From the NCBI GenBank assembly GCA_964588665.1, contig CAZPQQ010000019.1, positions 1 to 47,545 of the forward strand: a DNA stretch of 47,545 nt, in the 5' to 3' direction. The position numbers and the translations under genes are program-made. This DNA comes from UBA2160 sp964588665 (GTDB lineage: Bacteria > Chloroflexota > Dehalococcoidia > Lucifugimonadales > UBA1123). The first letter of the stretch is position 1. The number at the start of each line of letters is the position of its first letter. Positions 1-6,900 of this stretch are shown one piece after another. The notes beneath the pieces were generated by a model that was not told the DNA's origin, made no database searches, and was given only the letters and a program-made list of their open reading frames with translations.

Positions 1-689
1 AAGTGCCGAAATACGATGTGATCGCCAGAGACCGGCCGGACGGCCCCGTGTTGTTTGTCGGCTACGACAAGATTCAGGGCCAGCAGTTGGACCAAGATTC
101 GCTCCCCGTTCAAGCGCAGCGACGACCACTGGCTCGAGACATCGGCGAGCTGCTCTCCGCCCTCCACGGCATTCCGACGGACGGCCTGGCGGCGGCGAAC
201 CTGGCGCCCGTGACCGCGGGCGATTGGCGGTGCCAGTATCAGGCGATGTTCGGGCGTGCGCAGAGCGATGTGTATCCTCTGCTCAACGCCGAGATACGGA
301 GCGCAGAGTCGGCGTTCTGGCACGAGTTTCTGGATGACGACGACAACTTCTGGTTCACGCCAGCGCTCATCCACGCGGACCTCAGCCCCCAAAATATCAT
401 CTGCGATTCAGAGCAATGCACGGTGGCCGGCGTCATCGACTGGGAGGACGCTCAGGTCGGAGACCCGGCCATGGATATCACCGGCGTGTTGGACGAAATG
501 GGCGGGGCGTTCGCGAACGATGTGCTGGAGCACTACGCTGGGAACACCGACCAGCGCCTGCCGAAGAGGGCTCGCTATTACGCGCGGGTGGTTCCGTATC
601 ACCACATCTGGTTCGGCCAGGAGACCGGCGCGACGGTTCACGTGCAGCAGGGACTGAGGCGCATCGGGTCTCACACTGTGGTCGATTGA
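1..689 (+). CDS. Aminoglycoside phosphotransferase (APH)-family kinase, 5' truncated by window edge
   Basis: The visible 228 residues match the C-terminal three quarters of the APH/choline-kinase fold. The catalytic loop reads HADLSPQN, an intact HxDxxxxN Brenner motif, followed by VIDWEDAQVGDP, which carries the metal-binding aspartate. The protein begins in the middle of a region that aligns with residue 72 onward of the paralogue at 894-1793 (VPKYDVIARDRPDGP versus VPKFDLVVRDRPDGP), so the GTG at position 3 is not a true start and the gene runs off the left edge. The substrate cannot be read from sequence. Many members of this family phosphorylate small metabolites rather than antibiotics. 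Together with the next three features it forms a tandem kinase-rpiB duplication. Confidence 0.85.
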   Translation, partial: VPKYDVIARDRPDGPVLFVGYDKIQGQQLDQDSLPVQAQRRPLARDIGELLSALHGIPTDGLAAANLAPVTAGDWRCQYQAMFGRAQSDVYPLLNAEIRSAESAFWHEFLDDDDNFWFTPALIHADLSPQNIICDSEQCTVAGVIDWEDAQVGDPAMDITGVLDEMGGAFANDVLEHYAGNTDQRLPKRARYYARVVPYHHIWFGQETGATVHVQQGLRRIGSHTVVD

Positions 690-768
690 GGCAGGGACAT
701 TAGAGACGCAAGGGACGCAAGGCCGGGTGAATTCTGCATAACATGCAAGCGGCCGAAGGAGGCGAGGC

Positions 769-897
769 ATGAAGATCATGATCGGGGGCGATCAGGCGGG
801 CTTTCCGTTGAAGGGGCCGGTGACCGAATTCTCGGAAGCAGCGGAGCGTCGGATCGGCCATCGCAGACAACAGGAGGGCACGAATCAGAATCGATGA
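769..897 (+). pseudogene. rpiB relic: truncated duplicate of ribose-5-phosphate isomerase B
   Basis: An ATG with its own Shine-Dalgarno AGGAGG opens a 42-codon frame. Its first 20 or so residues (MKIMIGGDQAGFPLKGPV...) match the start of the intact rpiB at 1864-2337 almost residue for residue. Similarity is lost after about residue 24 and the frame ends at TGA 895-897. That stop overlaps the ATG of the following kinase gene (ATGA, 894-897). The catalytic cysteine and histidine regions are absent, so it cannot be an isomerase. Its retained start signals and the ATGA overlap suggest it now serves only as a translated leader coupled to the second kinase gene; that role is inferred. Confidence 0.8.
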
Positions 898-1793
898 ATA
901 CTGACCATTACCGGCGCCTGGTAGAGGATCGCGCGCCGGGCATCGACATACGAACCTGCGAGTCCAACGTTGAGGGCTGGGACTCACACGTGCTGGAGGT
1001 GAACGGGGAGCTTATCTTTCGCTTTCCGCGATGGCCCAATGCCGCCCAGAACGTCGAGAAAGAGATCGCGCTTCTGCCGTTGCTGGCTGCCGCCTTGCCG
1101 GTCCAGGTTCCAAAATTCGATTTGGTCGTGAGAGACCGACCGGACGGACCCGTGGTTTTTACGGGCTACGATAAGATCCAGGGCGAGCCGCTGAGCAAGG
1201 CTGTCCTCCAATCGCCGTCGAAACGCCGATCGCTGGCTCGCGAAATAGGCGAGCTGTTGACGGCCCTCCATCGCATGGCGTTTGAAGGACTGGAGAAAGC
1301 TCACGTGGATCCGGTGTCTGCCGACGGTTGGAGGCAGCACTACCGGGATCTGTTCGACCGTGCTCAGCGCGAGGTGTTTCCACTGCTTAGTGACGATGCG
1401 CAACACACTGAGTCTGCCGTCTGGCAAAGATTCCTGGGCGACGACAACAATTTCCGGTTTGCGCCTGTTCTCATTCATGCGGACCTATACGCGCTGCACA
1501 TCATCTGTGACCACGAAAAGGGCAGCGTGGTCGGGATCATAGACTGGGCGGACTCGCGAATTGGCGATCCCGCCCTTGATATCACGGCTTTGTTGCTCGA
1601 TGTCAGCGAAGAGTTCACGCGAGAGGTGCTGGACTCATACGTGGGGAACTTCGATCAGGGCCTGATGTCCCGAGCTCGTTTCTATGCCCGGGTGGATCCG
1701 TTTAACCAGGTTTGGTTTGGTCAGAGGAACGGCATTCCGGATTTCGTGCGCGAGGGTCTAGGCACCATCGAGGACAACGCGCGAATCGGGTAA
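894..1793 (+). CDS. APH-family phosphotransferase paralogue with altered catalytic loop
   Basis: A full-length 299-residue APH-fold protein: the N-terminal kinase lobe (ESNVEGWDSHVLEVNGELIF) is followed by a catalytic loop HADLYALH at residues 195-202 and by IIDWADSRIGDP with the DFG-like aspartate at 217. It is a clear paralogue of the gene at 1-689. The loop Asn of the HxDxxxxN motif, which normally binds Mg-ATP, is His (CAC at codon 202), while the catalytic Asp197 is kept. It may therefore have weak or altered kinase activity. No strong ribosome site lies at ideal spacing (AGGAGG is 16 bases upstream), so translation probably depends on coupling with the upstream rpiB relic. The substrate is unknown; the rpiB neighbour hints at a sugar or sugar-like compound. 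Confidence 0.88.
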   Translation: MNTDHYRRLVEDRAPGIDIRTCESNVEGWDSHVLEVNGELIFRFPRWPNAAQNVEKEIALLPLLAAALPVQVPKFDLVVRDRPDGPVVFTGYDKIQGEPLSKAVLQSPSKRRSLAREIGELLTALHRMAFEGLEKAHVDPVSADGWRQHYRDLFDRAQREVFPLLSDDAQHTESAVWQRFLGDDNNFRFAPVLIHADLYALHIICDHEKGSVVGIIDWADSRIGDPALDITALLLDVSEEFTREVLDSYVGNFDQGLMSRARFYARVDPFNQVWFGQRNGIPDFVREGLGTIEDNARIG

Positions 1794-1863
1794 ACTCGTG
1801 AAGCCAGGCGACGTAACGTGCCCCAAAGTCCATAAGGTTGCGCATGACTCAAGGAGACAAAAC

Positions 1864-2337
1864 ATGAGAATCGTGATCGGGGGCGATCAGTCGGGATTTC
1901 CTTTAAAGGGCCCGGTGATCGAATTCCTGGAGGCGAGAGGACATCACGTGGCCGACGTTGGCGTGCACGCCGCCGATGAGGACGCCGACTTCCCCGACAT
2001 CGTGCAAGAGATATGCGACCGGATCAAGAGCGGAGCCGCCGATCGTGGGATCATGGTGTGCGGCACGGGCGTCGGGGCGGCCATCGCGGCGAACAAGGTT
2101 CCGGGGATCAGGGCCGCGCTGTGCCACGATGTCTACTCGGCCCACCAGTGCGTTGAGCACGACGACGTCAACGTCCTTTGCATGGGAGCGCAGATCATCG
2201 GGAACAAGCTCGGCGAGGATATCCTCGCCGCGTTCCTCGGCGCGACGTTCAGCACCGACGAACGCTTCCGCCGCCGCGTGCACAAGCTCGCCGGCATGGA
2301 GCGGCACGCGGCTCGGGAGCTGGCGGACGAGGAGTGA
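1864..2337 (+). CDS. rpiB: Ribose-5-phosphate isomerase B / LacAB-family sugar-phosphate isomerase
   Basis: A 157-residue protein that would interconvert aldose and ketose phosphates (ribose 5-phosphate and ribulose 5-phosphate in classical RpiB) in the cytosol. It carries the family signature MVCGTGVGAAIAANK with the catalytic Cys66, GIRAALCHD, and the HDDVN segment with His99, at the same positions as in E. coli RpiB. The usual Asp-His pair near the N-terminus is Asp8-Gln9 here, so the substrate could differ (for example a tetrose or other sugar phosphate). The ATG at 1864 is chosen because AAGGAG precedes it at good spacing and because the relic copy starts at the same residue; the frame is open further upstream. 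It follows the APH paralogue by 70 bases, probably as an operon. Confidence 0.9.
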   Translation: MRIVIGGDQSGFPLKGPVIEFLEARGHHVADVGVHAADEDADFPDIVQEICDRIKSGAADRGIMVCGTGVGAAIAANKVPGIRAALCHDVYSAHQCVEHDDVNVLCMGAQIIGNKLGEDILAAFLGATFSTDERFRRRVHKLAGMERHAARELADEE

Positions 2338-2395
2338 CACGACGGGCGACGCGCGTCGGCCTATCCCGTGGGAGACACAGTTGATTGCCGGAGGC

Positions 2396-2475
2396 TAGAT
2401 GCTTCGCTCGGCTCAGCATGGCGATGCTTTCCCGCCATTCTGAACCTTCCGCAGAAGGTGAAGACTCTCAAACTG
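2396..2475. repeat. Degenerate dispersed repeat between convergent genes
   Basis: The stretch contains AGATGCTTCGCTCGGCTCAG followed by a TTCTGAAC...GAAGACTCTC segment. It resembles a worn copy of the GATGCTTCGC / GCGAAGCGAAGAATCT type of dispersed repeat found in many Chloroflexota genomes. A related element in the window is at 36739-36827. It sits between the stop of rpiB and the stop of the alcohol dehydrogenase, where it disrupts nothing. Confidence 0.4.
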
Positions 2476-2506
2476 CGCGGGAAATCATGTGCTGGCCCAG
2501 CGCCCG

Positions 2507-3604
2507 TTACCCCGTGTACCTGATGATGCCTCGGCCGTCCTCGCCGCGGGCTAGGGCGTCGAAGCCTTCGTTGATCTGGTCCAGGGTGTAGGTGCGCGTG
2601 ATCATGCTCTCGACGTCGATGAGTCCGCGCAGGTAGAAGTCCACGATCTTGCTGAACATCTCGTGGGGACTGACCGAGCCGTAGTAGCTGCCGACCAAAG
2701 TCTTCTGGTTGCGCACGAGATCGACGATGTCGATGGGCGCGGTGTCGCCGACCGGGGCGAGGCCCACCTGGACCGCCGTGCCACCCTTGCGCAACGCGCC
2801 GACCGCGGCGGCGGTTGTCTCGGAGCCGCCGAACGTGTCGAATGCCATGTCGACACCGCCGCCGGTGAGCTCGCGGATGGCCTCGACCGCGTCGACCTCC
2901 CGCGAGTTCACGACGTCGGTGGCGCCGAACTTGTACGTGAACTCCAGCTTGTGATCGAAGATGTCGACGGCGATGATCCGGCAGGCGTTCATCAACTTCG
3001 CCCCCTGGATCGCGCTAAGCCCGACGCCGCCGCATCCGAACACGGCCACCGTGGCGCCCGGCCGGATCGCAGGCGAGTTGATGACAGCGCCCACTCCAGT
3101 GGCCACGCAGCAGCCCATCAGCGACGCCACGTCCATCGGAACCCCGTCGGGAATTGGGTGGCATGCCTGCTGCGGCGTGACCATGCGCTCGGCGAACACC
3201 CCCAGCTTGGCCATCTGGTAGATGTCGGCGCCGTCCTTGTGCAGGCGGGCCGTCCCGTCGAACTGGTTCGCGCCGGTCTCGGCGTTCGAGTCGCACAGGT
3301 TGGGATAGCCGGAGCGGCACATTCGGCAGTGTCCGCAATTGGACACGAATGACATGATGCACCGATCGCCGGGTTTGACGCGGGTCACGCCCGGTCCGAC
3401 CTCCTCGACTGTGCCGGCGCCTTCGTGCCCGAGTACGACAGGCATCGGCATAATTGCGGCGCCGTGCATGATGTGGATGTCGCTGGCGCAAAGACCGGCG
3501 GCGTCAGTCCGAACGAGGACCTCGCCAGCCTTGGGCGGGTCCTGCTCGATCTCTTCGACCACCAATGGTTGATTCGCTTCGTAGAGCACCGCTGCCTTGA
3601 CCAT
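2507..3604 (-). CDS. Zinc-dependent medium-chain alcohol dehydrogenase
   Basis: A 365-residue MDR-superfamily enzyme that would oxidise an alcohol (or reduce an aldehyde) with NAD(P). Seen in sequence: the catalytic zinc region CASDIH and GHEGAGTVEEVGPGV; the structural zinc motif CGHCRMC...C with CX2CX2CX7C spacing; and the Rossmann motif GCGGVGLSAIQG in the second half. Length and motif order match class III / aryl-alcohol dehydrogenase-like enzymes. It is transcribed divergently from the DinB-like gene, and a promoter for that neighbour lies in the 184-base gap. The substrate is not determinable from sequence. Confidence 0.93.
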   Translation of the reverse strand: MVKAAVLYEANQPLVVEEIEQDPPKAGEVLVRTDAAGLCASDIHIMHGAAIMPMPVVLGHEGAGTVEEVGPGVTRVKPGDRCIMSFVSNCGHCRMCRSGYPNLCDSNAETGANQFDGTARLHKDGADIYQMAKLGVFAERMVTPQQACHPIPDGVPMDVASLMGCCVATGVGAVINSPAIRPGATVAVFGCGGVGLSAIQGAKLMNACRIIAVDIFDHKLEFTYKFGATDVVNSREVDAVEAIRELTGGGVDMAFDTFGGSETTAAAVGALRKGGTAVQVGLAPVGDTAPIDIVDLVRNQKTLVGSYYGSVSPHEMFSKIVDFYLRGLIDVESMITRTYTLDQINEGFDALARGEDGRGIIRYTG

Positions 3605-3695
3605 GTCGCGTCTCCAAGATCCGGATGTTTCGCGCTATTGCGTTGCGCCTGCTTTCGACCCGTCAACGCTATGGACAGCCATGGCGTGCGTCAAG

Positions 3696-3724
3696 TTGAC
3701 TGACCGGTCGCGCTTGGCTATAGT
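3696..3724 (+). promoter_or_regulatory. Sigma70-type promoter for the DinB-like gene
   Basis: TTGACT (3696-3701) and TATAGT (3719-3724) are separated by exactly 17 bases, near-consensus for a housekeeping promoter. Transcription would begin about 3731 and leave a leader of some 58 bases before the ATG at 3789. Confidence 0.65.
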
Positions 3725-3788
3725 CGGACCCTACGGACGCACGCGCGTTGCGAAAGCGGAGACTTCACACCACCTGGCAGGGGGCGCC

Positions 3789-4316
3789 ATGACTACTCAA
3801 CAGGGCGAGTCCGAACGAGTCCGCGGATACCTGCTCTCACAGGGCGAACGGTACACGTTCGCGGAGCTGTGGGTTAGGTTCGTGAAAGCCAGGTTGGATC
3901 TGATTGACGCCGCAGCGGGCGTCAGCGACGAACAGGCCGCGTTCAAACCAGACCCAGACGAGTGGAGCATCCTGGAAGTGCTGAGCCACGTCGTCACGGT
4001 CTCGGGTCGGGTGTCAAGACTTGTCGAAACCCTCGCCAACGGAGGGACACGAAGCGCCGACGACGTCGAAGATCAACAAGACCACGAAGTCGAATCCATC
4101 GACCGGCTCCGGACCCGATTGCTGGCAGACTCGATCACATGGAGCGCGATGACCGAACGGCTTCCCGAGCCGCCATCCTTTGACGCGACCTCCAGCCACT
4201 TCGCGTTCGGAGAGTTGCACGCGAGGGCGTGGTACCTGTTCCAGCGAGTTCACGACATGGACCACATAGGTCAGATCGACAAGAACAAACAAACGCCTGG
4301 CTATCCATCTGACTGA
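3789..4316 (+). CDS. DinB-like (DinB/YfiT fold) domain protein
   Basis: A 175-residue protein with the four-helix DinB/YfiT pattern. The metal-binding histidines are visible in EWSILEVLSHVV and in the C-terminal VHDMDHIGQ (HxxxH). Members of this family include metal-dependent, thiol-linked transferases and DNA-damage-induced proteins of unknown activity, so no reaction is assigned. The frame is open back to 3597, but the ATG at 3789 is preferred because the promoter at 3696-3724 lies inside the longer reading. It is followed after 137 bases by an esterase in the same direction. Confidence 0.8.
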   Translation: MTTQQGESERVRGYLLSQGERYTFAELWVRFVKARLDLIDAAAGVSDEQAAFKPDPDEWSILEVLSHVVTVSGRVSRLVETLANGGTRSADDVEDQQDHEVESIDRLRTRLLADSITWSAMTERLPEPPSFDATSSHFAFGELHARAWYLFQRVHDMDHIGQIDKNKQTPGYPSD

Positions 4317-4453
4317 AGCCGTGAGCACTCCCAGGCGGCCGCGGCCGAGATCGATTCGAACGAGAGCGAGTCGTGGCGGCAAGTGCCTGGGCCGAAACGC
4401 GCGTCTACGGGCAAAGAGAATCGGTTGCAGGGAGAGTGACGAGGAGAGGTACG

Positions 4454-5245
4454 ATGACTGAATCACGCACGCAGGCGGCGCTCCCCGGCGCCGACTTCCA
4501 CCTGCTCAAGTCAAATATTGCGGACGACGAGTTCGAAGTCTCAGTCGCGGAGCTCCGCAACGAGCTCGAATCGGGGAAACGACTCCTGGTCGTTTACATG
4601 CTCGATGCGAACCTCATATTTGCGTCGGTTGTCCAGACCGCCTGGTTGATGATGTTCGCCAGACAGTTGCCCGAAATGATAGTTGTGGGAATTGGACGCC
4701 CTGTAGGTTCCATATTGGCTGATCCCGTAGCGACCCAGAAGTACGTTGATCTCAGAACGTGGCACCTGACGCCGACGGCGGAATCGACCGGAAGGGGAGG
4801 GGGCGCCGAGAAGTATTTGGGGTTCATCCGTGATGAACTCATCCCATTCGTCGATTCCAACTACCCAACCAATCCCGAGGACCGAACGCTGTTGGGCGGG
4901 TCATTGAGTGGTCTGTTTTCACTCTACGTCCTGCTGCGTCGTCCCGAGGCCTTCAATCGCTACGTCGCTGGCAGTCCGGCTCTGGGTTGGGATAATGCCG
5001 TGATCAACCAATACGAACGAGAGTTCGCGGTGGGTCGCTCGTCGCTTCCGGTGAAACTGTTCACGTCGGTCGCCTCGGATGAACCTCCGATTGTGACAGG
5101 CGTGGAGGAGATGGTCGAGACGCTGAAGGGCCGAAACTACGCGGGCTTGGAACTCACCCTCGACAAATTTGACGGCGAGACGCACGTGTCTGTCAGCGGC
5201 CACACAATGAGCCGGGGTCTCCGAGCCGTCTTCAAGGACGGCTGA
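4454..5245 (+). CDS. Alpha/beta-hydrolase, putative esterase (esterase D / enterochelin esterase-like)
   Basis: A 263-residue hydrolase of the putative-esterase family, cytosolic since no signal peptide is visible. The nucleophile elbow is GGSLSG with Ser150, and the likely catalytic His244 is in GETHVSV. The FIRDELIPFVDSNYPT segment before the elbow is typical of IroE / esterase D-like enzymes. Start ATG 4454 follows GAGGAG at 4441-4446; the open frame extends to 4373 without a better signal. The substrate is unknown. Confidence 0.85.
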   Translation: MTESRTQAALPGADFHLLKSNIADDEFEVSVAELRNELESGKRLLVVYMLDANLIFASVVQTAWLMMFARQLPEMIVVGIGRPVGSILADPVATQKYVDLRTWHLTPTAESTGRGGGAEKYLGFIRDELIPFVDSNYPTNPEDRTLLGGSLSGLFSLYVLLRRPEAFNRYVAGSPALGWDNAVINQYEREFAVGRSSLPVKLFTSVASDEPPIVTGVEEMVETLKGRNYAGLELTLDKFDGETHVSVSGHTMSRGLRAVFKDG

Positions 5246-5327
5246 CACGAACGGACGCCGGGCATCTGAAGAATGAATGACATGGTTTGCCGCTGGGCAA
5301 CTGAACGCGAATCGAGGCATCTATTCT

Positions 5328-6377
5328 ATGCGTATAGCAGTCAGCAACAGAAGCATCGCGTCGGGAGACTGGGAGAGCGTGGCCACGTTTGCGGTCGAGG
5401 CCGAGCGTCTGGGCATCCACTCGATCTGGACCAACGAGGCGTGGGCCTACGACGCCGTTACTCCGCTGGCTTTCCTCGCCGGGCGGACGAGCCGTATCGG
5501 GCTCGGAACCGGCATCGTGCAGATCGGCACGCGAACGCCCGCGAACATGGCGATGACGGCGTTGACTCTCGCCTCGATGTCCGGCGGTCGCTTCTTGCTC
5601 GGCCTGGGAACCAGTGGACCGCAGGTGATCGAGGGATGGCACGGAGTGCCATTCGCGCGACCGATTCAGCGGACGCGCGAACTGATCGAGGTATTCCGTT
5701 TGGCGGTGTCGGGCGAGCGTGTCTCCTACGATGGGCAGATCTACCAACTGCCGTTGCCCGGCGGCGAGGGCAGGGCGATCCGCTCTGCCGCGATCCTGGC
5801 CGACGTGCCGATCTACATCGCGGCGCTGGGCCCTCGAAACCTGGAGCTGGCCGGAGAGTTGGCCGACGGCTGGATGGGCGGCTCGTTCATCCCCGAATCG
5901 GATGAAGTGTTCCTCAAGCACATCCGGGCGGGCGCTGCAAAGGTCGGCAAGACGCTGGACTCGTTGGACCTCCACGTCCCACTCTCTGTCGAGTTCACCG
6001 ACGACGTCGACGAGGTCGCAAAGCGTCACGCGAGGGGATACGGATTCACGTTCGGCGCGATGGGCTCGCTCGACAACAACTTCTACAAGAACGCCTTCGC
6101 TCGCCAGGGGTTCGAGGAAGAGGTCAACGAAGTCCAGCGATTGTGGATGGATGGCCGCCGCGACGAGGCTCGCGATTTGGTGCCCACGGAGCTCGCGCTC
6201 AAGGCCAACCTGATCGGCACTCCCGACATGGTCCGCGAAAGGCTTCGCGTCTACCGCGACGCCGGCATCACAACACTGCGAGCGGGTCTCCCCGGCGAGA
6301 GCATCGACGAGAAGCTCGCCACTCTGGGGCAACTGATGGAACTCGTCGACGAGGTCAACGCAGAGCCGCGGCCTTAG
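5328..6377 (+). CDS. Luciferase-like (LLM class) flavin-dependent oxidoreductase
   Basis: A 349-residue bacterial-luciferase-fold (TIM barrel) protein. Family marks are the N-terminal beta strand MRIAVS, IWTNEAWAYDAVTPLAFLA, RIGLGTGIVQIGTRTPA, MSGGRFLLGLGTSGPQVIEGWHG and the GPRNLELAGELADGWMGG segment. These are characteristic of F420-dependent enzymes such as methylene-H4MPT-reductase-like proteins; F420 rather than FMN use is inferred. ATG 5328 is chosen because the beta-strand start belongs at the N-terminus. The frame is open to 5277 but the extra 17 residues look non-homologous. The gene is followed by a dispersed repeat and converges on the ccm operon. Confidence 0.88.
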   Translation: MRIAVSNRSIASGDWESVATFAVEAERLGIHSIWTNEAWAYDAVTPLAFLAGRTSRIGLGTGIVQIGTRTPANMAMTALTLASMSGGRFLLGLGTSGPQVIEGWHGVPFARPIQRTRELIEVFRLAVSGERVSYDGQIYQLPLPGGEGRAIRSAAILADVPIYIAALGPRNLELAGELADGWMGGSFIPESDEVFLKHIRAGAAKVGKTLDSLDLHVPLSVEFTDDVDEVAKRHARGYGFTFGAMGSLDNNFYKNAFARQGFEEEVNEVQRLWMDGRRDEARDLVPTELALKANLIGTPDMVRERLRVYRDAGITTLRAGLPGESIDEKLATLGQLMELVDEVNAEPRP

Positions 6378-6408
6378 TACATGCTTGTGATATTCAGCGT
6401 CAACTAAG

Positions 6409-6496
6409 CCGTTCGTGGTGAGCCTGTCGAACCACCCGCCGCATGCCCTTCGACCGGCTCAGAGCCTGCCCTGAGATTTCCGAAGGGGCGAACGGG
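6409..6496. repeat. Dispersed repeat, CCGTTCGTGGTGAGCCTGTC family (long form)
   Basis: The element begins CCGTTCGTGGTGAGCCTGTC, passes GAACCAC, then CCCTTCGACCGGCTCAGAGC, and ends GGGGCGAACGG. The two halves are inverted relatives, so the element can fold. Other copies or half copies are at 12496-12520, 30790-30815, 30893-30949, 36641-36690 and the right edge (47520-47545). It overlaps the 3' end of the ccmI-like gene and supplies its last codons and stop. Confidence 0.85.
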
Positions 6497-6896
6497 GCGG
6501 TGACCCTTCCGTTCCTGGCGTCTCTTCGGTCCCTTCGCCGTCGCCCTCTGCCGATCCCTCGACCCGTGACCGCACCTCTTGGACCTCGGCGCGGACGTTG
6601 GCCAGCAGTCGCTCCTCTTCCGCCTCCTCAAGCTCCATCGTCTTGAGGATCAACGCCGCCTCCGTCATCAATTGCCGCCTCACAGTGCGGTAGTCGGCGT
6701 CGTCGAGATTGCCGATGGCGTTTTCGAGCTCCGTGCTGCGCAGGCTGTCCACCGCGGCGTCCCAGCGCCGCATCAGGTCGGCCATTGGGGCGCTCTCGTC
6801 CTCGGCGAACTCGTCGCGGCCAATGCCTCGCACAAACGGGTATATCACCGCCGCCGCGGGAATCAAGCTGAGGACGAGCGCAATCGCAACGAGCAT
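6459..6896 (-). CDS. CcmI-like cytochrome c biogenesis protein (single TM plus coiled coil)
   Basis: A 145-residue protein with an N-terminal transmembrane segment (residues 1-25, MLVAIALVLSLIPAAAVIYP), followed by a charged helical region with ENAIGNLDDADYRTVRRQL. That segment resembles the helix of CcmI/CycH-type proteins, which help deliver apocytochrome c to the CcmF haem lyase. Its start lies four bases beyond the ccmF stop, so it is surely co-transcribed. The last residues (SPLRKSQGRL) and the stop codon come from the dispersed repeat, so the original C-terminus may have been replaced. The name is supported mainly by position and length. Confidence 0.7.
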   Translation of the reverse strand: MLVAIALVLSLIPAAAVIYPFVRGIGRDEFAEDESAPMADLMRRWDAAVDSLRSTELENAIGNLDDADYRTVRRQLMTEAALILKTMELEEAEEERLLANVRAEVQEVRSRVEGSAEGDGEGTEETPGTEGSPPRSPLRKSQGRL

Positions 6897-6900
6897 CGCG

